The notes under the pieces were generated by a model, which saw nothing but the letters and a program-made list of their open reading frames with translations, made no database searches and was not told where the DNA came from. Positions 36,297 to 43,399 of a DNA stretch of 64,000 bases are shown here, in pieces. A program made the translations under genes and the position numbers. The stretch's first letter is position 1. Each line of letters opens with the position of its first letter. Origin of the DNA: an uncultured Pelagibacteraceae bacterium (lineage in GTDB: Bacteria > Pseudomonadota > Alphaproteobacteria > Pelagibacterales > Pelagibacteraceae); NCBI GenBank assembly GCA_902560075.1, contig CACEKE010000007.1, positions 1 to 64,000 of the forward strand, in the 5' to 3' direction.

Positions 36297-37916
36297 ATGT
36301 CCAGAGAAGTAATGGAATATGATGTTGTAATTGTTGGAGGTGGACCATCAGGTCTTTCAGCTGCAATTAAATTAAAACAACTTAATCCAGAAACCAATGT
36401 ATGTGTTTTAGAAAAAGCATCTGAGATTGGTGCACATATTTTATCCGGAAATGTATTTGAAACAAAAGCATTAGATGAGTTATTTCCAAATTGGAAAGAA
36501 TTAAATACGCCCGTTAAAACTAAAGTTACAAAAGAAAAATTTTTATTTTTAGGAAAAACCAAATCATTTAGTTGGCCAACATGGTTGTTACCTAAAGTTC
36601 AAAAAAACCATAACAATTACATAATTAGTTTAGCTAATATGTGTAGATGGTTGGCAGAGCAAGCAGAAGCTCTTGGTGTTGAAATTTTTCCAGGTTTTCC
36701 TGCTAATGAAATTATTTATAATGATGATGGATCTGTGAAAGGTGTTGCTACCCAAGATATGGGTATTGATAAAGAGGGCAATAAAAAAGATAGTTTCGAG
36801 TCTGGTATTGAGCTTCATGCCAAAGTTACAGTGTTTGCAGAAGGTTGCAGGGGCCATCTTGGAAAACAATTAATAAAACAATTTGAATTAAATAAAGGAA
36901 AAGATCCACAACAATATGGAATTGGTCTTAAAGAGATTTGGGAAGTTAATGAAAACCAACATGAAGAAGGTCTTGTAATGCACACTGCGGGATGGCCGTT
37001 AGATAATAAAACATATGGTGGAAGCTTTATGTATCATGCAGAAAATAAACAAATTTTTTTAGGATATGTTATTGGTTTAGATTATAAAAATCCTCATTTA
37101 TCTCCTTTCGATGAGTTTCAGAGATTTAAAACACACCCATCAATTAAAAAATATATAGAAGGCGGAAAAAGAATTTCATATGGAGCTAGGGCTTTAATAG
37201 AAGGAGGTCTGCAAAGTCTTCCACAAATGTTTATGCCAGGAGCATTATTAATTGGATGCGATGCTGGAACACTAAATATGCCTAAGATTAAAGGCTCCCA
37301 TACAGCAATGAAAAGTGGAATGATAGCAGCAGAGACTATTATAGAGCATTTAAAAAATAAAAAACCTTTATCTATTTATGAGGAAAAATTTAAAAAATCC
37401 TGGGTATACGAAGAATTATTTGCTGCAAGAAATGTTAAACCAAGTTTTAGTTGGGGACTGATTTTAGGAATTATTTTTACGGGTATAGACCAAATATTAT
37501 TTAGAGGTAAACTTCCTTTCACTTTGAGTCATAAACATGCTGATCATGAGGCTTTAATGCCAGCAGATAAAATGCCTAAAATTGATTACCCTAAGCCTGA
37601 TAATGTTTTAACTTTTGATAAGACAAGTTCTGTTTACTTGACAGGCACCAATCACACAGATAATCAACCTGTTCATTTACACTTAAAAAACCCAGAATTA
37701 CCAATAAGTTTTAATGTAGCTAAATATGATGAGCCAGCTCAAAGATACTGTCCAGCGGGTGTTTACGAGGTTCAAAAAGAAAATGACGTGTTAAAATTTG
37801 TAATCAACTCACAAAATTGCATACACTGTAAAACTTGTGATATTAAAGAGCCTTCTCAAAACATCAATTGGGTCACTCCAGAGGGTGGGGGCGGTCCTAG
37901 ATATGGCAATATGTAA
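36297..37916 (+). CDS. electron transfer flavoprotein-ubiquinone oxidoreductase
   Basis: ETF-QO of 539 residues: the FAD motif DVVIVGGGPSGLSAAIKL near the N-terminus, AEGCRGHLGKQLI, GIGLKEIWEV, and GGLQSLPQMFMPGALLIGCDAG. The C-terminal [4Fe-4S] domain has YCPAGVYEV and CIHCKTCDIKEPSQNINWVTPEGGGGP. It is a peripheral inner-membrane enzyme passing electrons from ETF to ubiquinone. Placement straight after the dimethylglycine-dehydrogenase-like gene and etfBA makes a complete electron path in one operon. Confidence 0.93.
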   Translation: MSREVMEYDVVIVGGGPSGLSAAIKLKQLNPETNVCVLEKASEIGAHILSGNVFETKALDELFPNWKELNTPVKTKVTKEKFLFLGKTKSFSWPTWLLPKVQKNHNNYIISLANMCRWLAEQAEALGVEIFPGFPANEIIYNDDGSVKGVATQDMGIDKEGNKKDSFESGIELHAKVTVFAEGCRGHLGKQLIKQFELNKGKDPQQYGIGLKEIWEVNENQHEEGLVMHTAGWPLDNKTYGGSFMYHAENKQIFLGYVIGLDYKNPHLSPFDEFQRFKTHPSIKKYIEGGKRISYGARALIEGGLQSLPQMFMPGALLIGCDAGTLNMPKIKGSHTAMKSGMIAAETIIEHLKNKKPLSIYEEKFKKSWVYEELFAARNVKPSFSWGLILGIIFTGIDQILFRGKLPFTLSHKHADHEALMPADKMPKIDYPKPDNVLTFDKTSSVYLTGTNHTDNQPVHLHLKNPELPISFNVAKYDEPAQRYCPAGVYEVQKENDVLKFVINSQNCIHCKTCDIKEPSQNINWVTPEGGGGPRYGNM

Positions 37917-38288
37917 TTAAGAAAGATCTTTCGCAAATCTTTTTAAAGTCTCTATTGGAATAATTTTCAAAGTATTTACGTGAGTTCTTTTTAGGAATAT
38001 TGGACAACCTTTTCCTGCCTCAACAGCTCTAGCAAACCAACTTGCACAGACACACCATTTATCACCATTTTTTAAACCTGGAAATCCATGATTTGGGTGT
38101 GGAGTAATTAAATCGTTGCCAGCATTTTTACACCACTCAAGAAACTCATCATTTACCTGCACACAAACTGTATGTAATCCCTTATCATTTTCATCTGTGT
38201 TGCAACATCCGTCCCTAAACCAACCAGTAAGAGGCGTATTAGAACATAGTTCCAAATCTTCACCAAGTACATTTTTTTGTTTACTCAT
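37917..38288 (-). CDS. DUF2237 family protein
   Basis: The 123-residue protein has the DUF2237 pattern: LCSNTPLTGWFRDGCCNT near the N-terminus, HTVCVQVNDEFLEWCKNAGNDL, PGLKNGDKWCVCASWFARAVEAG, and HVNTLKIIP. Conserved cysteines (GCC, WCVC) suggest metal or redox chemistry, but no function is established to my knowledge. Its start overlaps the stop of the upstream 2OG-oxygenase gene by 8 bases, and it converges with ETF-QO. Confidence 0.8.
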   Translation of the reverse strand: MSKQKNVLGEDLELCSNTPLTGWFRDGCCNTDENDKGLHTVCVQVNDEFLEWCKNAGNDLITPHPNHGFPGLKNGDKWCVCASWFARAVEAGKGCPIFLKRTHVNTLKIIPIETLKRFAKDLS

Positions 38289-38919
38289 AAACGTTATAAA
38301 TACTTTGATCTATTTTTGCGTTAAAAGAAATAGATCTTCTCTCCTCTAAAGATTTTTTAAAAGGAAAAACACTATGCATTAAATAATTTGGAAAAAAATA
38401 AAAATCACCTACAACTGGTTTAATATTAAGAGTTGAATGATTTAAAAACATTCTTGAACCATGAATTAATTGTAAGTTTCCACCCCTATATTCTTTATTT
38501 CTTTTTTTTTGAACGTGTAAACCTAAATCCTTTGGAACTTTTAAGAATCCAGCACCTGCAATATGTCCCCCATGCCAGTGGGTTGGATTATATTCATTCT
38601 TAAATTGTCTTACCACCCATGAATTCATAACATTAATTTTTTTAACTTTTTTATTTGTTTCAATTTCAAGCCACCGTTTGACCGACGATTTAATAAAATT
38701 TTCCCAACCAGTTACTTTCATTATTTTTTTTTCAAGCCTAAATTCTTGACTTACATCTCCAACGAGATTTTCTCCGTAGTCAAGTTTATTAGATTTTGTT
38801 TTACTTTTAACTACATCATCTATGTATTTATTAAGTTTATTTACAATTGATATAGGAATTCTAACTTTTAAAACAGATGGACCAAATCTTTTTATAATTT
38901 TAAAATTTTTTTTTTTCAT
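38281..38919 (-). CDS. putative 2OG-Fe(II) oxygenase (TIGR02466-like)
   Basis: The 212-residue protein has HWHGGHIAGAGFLKVP (about 118-133) and the late segment GDFYFFPNYLMHSVFPF followed by ERRSISFNAKID. These give the distal His and Arg of the double-stranded beta-helix iron site. This pattern is typical of the family often annotated 'putative 2OG-Fe(II) oxygenase', common in marine bacteria and phages. It lies 8 bases after hisI on the same strand. The substrate is unknown. Confidence 0.7.
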   Translation of the reverse strand: MKKKNFKIIKRFGPSVLKVRIPISIVNKLNKYIDDVVKSKTKSNKLDYGENLVGDVSQEFRLEKKIMKVTGWENFIKSSVKRWLEIETNKKVKKINVMNSWVVRQFKNEYNPTHWHGGHIAGAGFLKVPKDLGLHVQKKRNKEYRGGNLQLIHGSRMFLNHSTLNIKPVVGDFYFFPNYLMHSVFPFKKSLEERRSISFNAKIDQSIYNVYE

Positions 38920-38927
38920 GAATTATT

Positions 38928-39395
38928 TTAAATTTTAGTAGGATTTGGTTGTCCCTTATATACTTCTTCAGGATCAAATTTCTTCTCTTTTTCCTCGAAG
39001 TTCATCTCGACATTGCGTCCGTTTTCTATTTTGCCAAGTGGAATTGATCTGTAAAAGCAGGATCTATACCCTACGTGACAGCTAGATCCTTTGCCAATAT
39101 CTACACTCATCCAAACCGTATCTTGATCGTCATCTACTCTAAGTTCCTTTACTATTTGAACAAAACCACTTGTTTTACCTTTGTGCCAAATTTCCTTTCT
39201 TGATCTGCTCCAATAGTGAGCCTCTTTAGTCTCAATAGTTAACTTTAGTGCTTCCATATTCATGTAGCCATGCATTAATACCTCTTTAGTATTTGCGCAA
39301 GTTGTCACAACTGGTATCAAACCATCATTGTCAAATTTTGGTGAAAGTAGGTTACCTTCCTCTATTTCAGCTACATTTTCTCTTTTTTTAAACAT
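38928..39395 (-). CDS. hisI: phosphoribosyl-AMP cyclohydrolase
   Basis: The family landmarks are present in order: LMHGYMNMEALKLTIETKEAHYWSRSRKEIWHKG, RVDDDQDT (metal ligands) and CHVGYRSCFYRSI with the zinc cysteines. At 155 residues it is the single-function enzyme without a fused HisE. It opens the purine ring of phosphoribosyl-AMP in histidine biosynthesis. No other his gene is nearby. It is divergent from folE over 74 bp. Confidence 0.92.
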   Translation of the reverse strand: MFKKRENVAEIEEGNLLSPKFDNDGLIPVVTTCANTKEVLMHGYMNMEALKLTIETKEAHYWSRSRKEIWHKGKTSGFVQIVKELRVDDDQDTVWMSVDIGKGSSCHVGYRSCFYRSIPLGKIENGRNVEMNFEEKEKKFDPEEVYKGQPNPTKI

Positions 39396-39469
39396 ACATT
39401 ATTTTATTAGCATATTTCGGAATATATTAAATATTTTAAAAATAAAGATTTATATATATAACGTTTTTG

Positions 39470-40078
39470 ATGAAATCTGAAAAAAACAAAATTGTAAGTT
39501 TTAAAGAAAATTCTAAAATTTCCGATCATGAAGCAGAAGAAGCTTTTAAGACAATACTTAGATGGATTGGTGAAGATCCATCAAGAGAAGGTTTAATAGA
39601 AACTCCAAAAAGAGTATCCAAGGCTTTTAAAGAATATTTCAAAGGATACAATGAAGATCCTCACAAAATTTTAGATAAAACTTTTGGCGATGTTGAAGGT
39701 TACGATGACATGGTTGTTCAAAAAAACATATCTGTACAAAGTCATTGTGAGCACCACATGGCACCTATAATTGGAATTGCACATGTGGCGTATATTCCAA
39801 ATCAAAGAGTTGTTGGTTTAAGTAAACTTGCAAGAGTTGTGGAGGTTTTTTCTAAAAGACTTCAGACACAAGAGAGACTTACAATGCAAATAGCTACAAC
39901 TTTAATGGATACATTAGACGCGAAAGGAGTAGCAGTAACTATAGACTCAACTCATCAGTGCATGACAATGCGTGGAATAAAAAAAGAGCAAGCGACTACT
40001 GTTACAAACTATTACTTAGGACAATTCAAAGAAGATTTAAGCTATCAAAATAGATATTTGCGATTTATCAGTAAATAA
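39470..40078 (+). CDS. folE: GTP cyclohydrolase I
   Basis: I prefer the ATG at 39470 to the overlapping TTG three bases earlier. Zinc and catalytic residues are visible: SHCEHHMAPIIG (Cys and His, about 95-106), GLSKLARVVEVFSKRLQTQERLT (about 125-147) and HQCMTMRG with the third ligand. At about 202 residues it is standard. It converts GTP to dihydroneopterin triphosphate for folate, consistent with the pab genes at 58.6-61.1 kb and the folate-linked demethylation enzyme at 32 kb. Confidence 0.93.
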   Translation: MKSEKNKIVSFKENSKISDHEAEEAFKTILRWIGEDPSREGLIETPKRVSKAFKEYFKGYNEDPHKILDKTFGDVEGYDDMVVQKNISVQSHCEHHMAPIIGIAHVAYIPNQRVVGLSKLARVVEVFSKRLQTQERLTMQIATTLMDTLDAKGVAVTIDSTHQCMTMRGIKKEQATTVTNYYLGQFKEDLSYQNRYLRFISK

Positions 40079-40097
40079 TATTAAATATTCATTATAA

Positions 40098-41099
40098 ATG
40101 TCTGAAAAATTCAAAGCTATAGTTATAGATAATCAAAATGATAATTTTTCAAGAAAAGTAGATGAACTTGATAAAAGTTTTTTAGGCAATGAAGATGTCC
40201 TTGTAAAAGTTGAATATTCAGATCTAAATTTTAAAGATGCAATGATTTTAAAAAATGGGGGCAAGCTTGTTAAAGAGTATCCTAGAATACCTGGTATTGA
40301 TTTTTCTGGAATCGTTGTTGAGTCAAAAAATGAGGAATTTAAAGAAGGAGATAAAGTTATCTTAACCGGATGTAGAGTGGGAGAGCTATTTCATGGAGGT
40401 TATTCACAGTTTGCAAGAGTAAAAAAGGATTTTTTAATAAAATGTCCCAACGGTTTAAGTACCAAGCAGGCAATGGTGCTTGGTACAGCAGGGTTGACAG
40501 CTTTGTTGTGCGCCTTTTCAGTAAAAGCTAGAGAAGAACTTCTTTTACAAAGTAAAGTTAATGACGTGCTTGTAACCGGGTCAACAGGTGGAGTTGGTAT
40601 GGTAGCAGTAATGGTTTTATCAAAAATGGGCATCAATGTAACAGCATTAACTGGGAAACCCGAGAAAGAAAATTATTTAAAAGAATTAGGCGCAAAAAAC
40701 GTTATAAATCGTAAAGAATTTGAAGGCGAACCCAAATTGTTAGACAAAGGAACATGGGATGGAGTAGTTGATACAGTTGGGGGAAATATTTTATCAAATG
40801 CTATATCTCAAACAAAACCAAAAGGTATTGTTGCCCTATGTGGAAATGCTAGTAGCAATAAACTTAATACAAATGTTTTACCCTTTATATTAAGAGCAGT
40901 TAAACTTTGGGGTGTAGATTCTGTGAATATCAGCAAAAAAAGAAAAGAATTTGTATGGGGTGAATTTCCAAGTTTAATTAATTTTGAAATTTTAGAAAAG
41001 TCTATAAAAGAGATTGGTCTTAATGAACTTCTTGATACATTTCCAAGCATGCTAGAAGGTAAGCTATCAAGCAAAATATTAGTAAATGTAAACAAATAA
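40098..41099 (+). CDS. acuI: acrylyl-CoA reductase (YhdH/YhfP MDR family)
   Basis: Medium-chain reductase of 333 residues: VEYSDLNFKDAMILKNGGKL, YPRIPGIDFSGIV (about 60-72), LGTAGLTALLC, the NADPH loop VTGSTGGVGMVAV (about 155-167), and WDGVVDTVGG. These are standard for AcuI, which reduces acrylyl-CoA to propionyl-CoA with NADPH during DMSP or acrylate use. The stop overlaps the LysR gene start, so the regulator is probably made with it. Confidence 0.85.
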   Translation: MSEKFKAIVIDNQNDNFSRKVDELDKSFLGNEDVLVKVEYSDLNFKDAMILKNGGKLVKEYPRIPGIDFSGIVVESKNEEFKEGDKVILTGCRVGELFHGGYSQFARVKKDFLIKCPNGLSTKQAMVLGTAGLTALLCAFSVKAREELLLQSKVNDVLVTGSTGGVGMVAVMVLSKMGINVTALTGKPEKENYLKELGAKNVINRKEFEGEPKLLDKGTWDGVVDTVGGNILSNAISQTKPKGIVALCGNASSNKLNTNVLPFILRAVKLWGVDSVNISKKRKEFVWGEFPSLINFEILEKSIKEIGLNELLDTFPSMLEGKLSSKILVNVNK

Positions 41100-41989
41100 T
41101 GGATTGGGATAAATTAAAAATTTTTCATGCAGTCGCTGAGGCCGGAAGCTTTACTAGCGCAACGGTAATCTTAAATCTTAGCCAATCTGCGATTAGCCGT
41201 CAAATTCAATCTTTAGAGGAAGATTTAAAAGTAAAGCTTTTTGAAAGACATGCAAGAGGATTAACCCTTACAGAAAATGGTGAATATGTCTACAAAACTG
41301 CACACGAGGTGATTAGTAAACTCAAAGAAGTTGAAACGACATTAAGCGATAAAAAAGATAAACCAAGTGGTAAAATAGTAGTGACTACAGTCATGAGCTT
41401 TGGAACGACGTGGTTAACACCAAGAATACAAGAATTTATGGATTTAAATCCAGAAATTGAGGTTGAGTTAGTCTTTGACAATAAAGAGTTAGATTTAAGT
41501 ACTAGACAGGCTGATATTGGGATTTTTATGAGAAGACCAAAACAACTAAACTATATACAAAAAAAACTTATTGATCTTAACTATCATATCTATGGATCTC
41601 CAAAATATCTTGAAAAACACGGATATCCAAAAACTATAAATGATTTAAATAAGCATAAATTTATATCTTTTGGAAAAGGAGCACCTTCTCCAGTATATAA
41701 CCCTGATTGGGCTTTAAAACTTGGAATGAAAGATAATAAAAAAAGAAAAACATGCATGAGAGTTAATAGCGTTTATGGATTATTATTAGCGGTACAAAGC
41801 GGAGTAGGGCTAGCAGCTCTCCCAGATTACATTACTGTAAAACAACCTAACATTGTAAAGGTGCTACCAAACGTTGAGGGACCTATTACCGAAGCACATT
41901 TTGTGTACCCTGCATCTTTAAAAAATGTTGCAAGGATCACATCCTTTAGAAATTTCTTATTCAGTAAAATTCAAGAGTGGGAATTTTAG
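41099..41989 (+). CDS. LysR-type transcriptional regulator
   Basis: The N-terminal winged helix is WDKLKIFHAVAEAGSFTSATVILNLSQSAISRQIQSLEEDLKVKLFER, followed by a linker helix and a LysR substrate-binding domain with GKIVVTTVMSFGTTWLTPRIQEFM and VYGLLLAVQSGVGLAALPDYI. At 296 residues it is normal. Its start codon shares a base with the acuI stop, an unusual same-strand arrangement for LysR genes, which are more often divergent. It may sense an acyl-CoA or acid related to acuI. Confidence 0.88.
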   Translation: MDWDKLKIFHAVAEAGSFTSATVILNLSQSAISRQIQSLEEDLKVKLFERHARGLTLTENGEYVYKTAHEVISKLKEVETTLSDKKDKPSGKIVVTTVMSFGTTWLTPRIQEFMDLNPEIEVELVFDNKELDLSTRQADIGIFMRRPKQLNYIQKKLIDLNYHIYGSPKYLEKHGYPKTINDLNKHKFISFGKGAPSPVYNPDWALKLGMKDNKKRKTCMRVNSVYGLLLAVQSGVGLAALPDYITVKQPNIVKVLPNVEGPITEAHFVYPASLKNVARITSFRNFLFSKIQEWEF

Positions 41990-42030
41990 TCAAAAAAACC
42001 ATTTAATAGTGATCTTCTTGCTGCTACAAT

Positions 42031-42068
42031 ATGATAATAATTATCATTTGCATTGAGAATAATAATCA
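42031..42068 (+). promoter_or_regulatory. two adjacent Fur-box-like operators
   Basis: Bases 42031-42047 form a perfect 17-base palindrome (ATGATAATAATTATCAT) containing the 7-1-7 Fur consensus TGATAATnATTATCA with no mismatch. Bases 42054-42068 (TGAGAATAATAATCA) match the same 7-1-7 pattern at 12 of 14 positions. Their centres are 22 bp apart, about two helical turns. They lie 50-90 bp upstream of the ferric-iron binding protein gene. Confidence 0.85.
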
Positions 42069-42119
42069 ATTACAAGGGCCTCAACTAAAGATTCATTTAA
42101 TAAAAAAAGGAGAGAATAA

Positions 42120-43148
42120 ATGAGATTATTAAGTTTAATATCAATTATATTTTCATTATTGCTAGGTCCAGCACTTGCTGATGGTCACGGTGTTGTCAAT
42201 GTTTATAGTGCAAGGCACTATGATAGTGATGTTCAACTGTATGAAAAGTTTACCGCAAAAACTGGAATAAAAGTAAATGTTGTTTCTGGGAAATCAGGAG
42301 CATTGGAAAAAAGGATAATCGAGGAAGGTGGAGGAACTGCAGATCTTTATATTACCGCTGATGCAGGAAGATGTGGAGCTTTCAAAGCCAAAGGAATGTT
42401 ACAAGCTGGATTATCTTCTGATGTTATTAAATCAGCAGTTCCAAAAAACTTTAGAACATCAAGTTGGGTAGGAATAGCTAAAAGAGCTAGAATAGTTTAT
42501 TTTGCACCTGAGAGAGTAACTGGAGCTGAATTAGCAGGTTTAACTTATGAAAGTTTAGCTGATCCAAAATGGAAAGGTAGATTAGTAATCAGAAAATCAA
42601 ATAACATCTATAACCAATCATTAGTTGCTTCATTAATTAAAAATAATGGAAAAAAAGCAACGACAGCATGGGCAGAAGGTGTTGTATCAAATATGGCAAG
42701 AACTCCAAAAGGTAATGACAGAGCACAAATTATGGCAGTTGCTGCAGGTGAGGCAGATATTGCAGTAGCAAATACATACTATTTAGCTTTAATGTTATCT
42801 GGCAAAAAAGGAGCAGAGCAACAAGAAGCAGCCAAAAAAGTTAAACCGTTTTTTCCTAATCAAGATGGGAGAGGAACACACATGAACATCAGTTGTGCAG
42901 GTTTAGTTAAAGGTGCTCCAAATAAATCAGAAGCAATTGCATTAGTGGAATTCTTACTTAGCAAAGAAGCTCAAGAGCATATTGTAAATAACACTTTTGA
43001 GTACCCAATGATTGCAGGTGTTTCACCACATGAATTAGTTGTGAATATGGGTCTTGATTTTAAACAAGATCTAACAACTAAAGTTGTTAATTATGGAAAA
43101 AATCAAGCAGCAGCTGTTGCAGCAATGACTGGAGCTGGTTGGAAATAA
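42120..43148 (+). CDS. fbpA: ferric iron ABC transporter substrate-binding protein
   Basis: The signal peptide is RLLSLISIIFSLLLGPALA. The mature protein carries GVVNVYSARHYDSDVQLYEKF and later VANTYYLALML, whose tyrosines match the Fe(III) ligands of FutA/FbpA/AfuA proteins. It also has the RIIEEGGGTADLYITADAGR segment. The length (342) is typical. A strong ribosome binding site (AAAGGAGAG) precedes the start, and the Fur operator pair lies just upstream. The periplasmic receptor would deliver Fe(III) to the permease encoded 250 bp downstream. Confidence 0.92.
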   Translation: MRLLSLISIIFSLLLGPALADGHGVVNVYSARHYDSDVQLYEKFTAKTGIKVNVVSGKSGALEKRIIEEGGGTADLYITADAGRCGAFKAKGMLQAGLSSDVIKSAVPKNFRTSSWVGIAKRARIVYFAPERVTGAELAGLTYESLADPKWKGRLVIRKSNNIYNQSLVASLIKNNGKKATTAWAEGVVSNMARTPKGNDRAQIMAVAAGEADIAVANTYYLALMLSGKKGAEQQEAAKKVKPFFPNQDGRGTHMNISCAGLVKGAPNKSEAIALVEFLLSKEAQEHIVNNTFEYPMIAGVSPHELVVNMGLDFKQDLTTKVVNYGKNQAAAVAAMTGAGWK

Positions 43149-43149
43149 T

Positions 43150-43323
43150 ATGACAACTAATAATAAAAAATTTATTCAAGAAGTTGATTTAAATAAATCT
43201 TCAAAGGCATGTCCTACATGTGCTTCTGAGTGTGAAAAAATCAATAATAGAATAAATGGGAGAGAATTATCTGATTTAGAGACTAAAGAAGTTCCGCAAA
43301 TTTTTAAAGTCTTTAATATATAA
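43150..43323 (+). CDS. 57-aa cysteine-motif protein in iron operon (not in ORF track)
   Basis: ATG follows the fbpA stop by one base and the frame runs to TAA at 43321-43323. The 57-residue product has a single cluster CPTCASEC (Cys 21, 24, 28) in an otherwise lysine/asparagine-rich hydrophilic sequence, with no signal peptide or membrane span. I do not recognise the family. The position between the Fur-regulated receptor and the permease genes, with translational coupling distance to fbpA, argues it is real and iron-related. The CxxCxxxC could bind zinc, iron or an Fe-S cluster. Confidence 0.6.
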   Translation: MTTNNKKFIQEVDLNKSSKACPTCASECEKINNRINGRELSDLETKEVPQIFKVFNI

Positions 43324-43331
43324 TTCATCTT

Positions 43332-43376
43332 TTTGGTGTCCATGACAGGGTCTCCTTTGTTGTGGACACATCAAAG
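43332..43376 (+). promoter_or_regulatory. intra-operon hairpin between small protein and permease genes
   Basis: GTGTCCA (43336-43342) pairs perfectly with TGGACAC (43363-43369). An outer TTTG/CAAA pair (43332-43335 with 43372-43375) extends the stem across a 2-base bulge. The loop is 20 bases, and a short TTTT follows at 43377. It may be a partial terminator or RNA-stability element that lowers permease relative to receptor expression. Confidence 0.5.
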
Positions 43377-43399
43377 TTTTCATGGTTTAAAAATAAATA

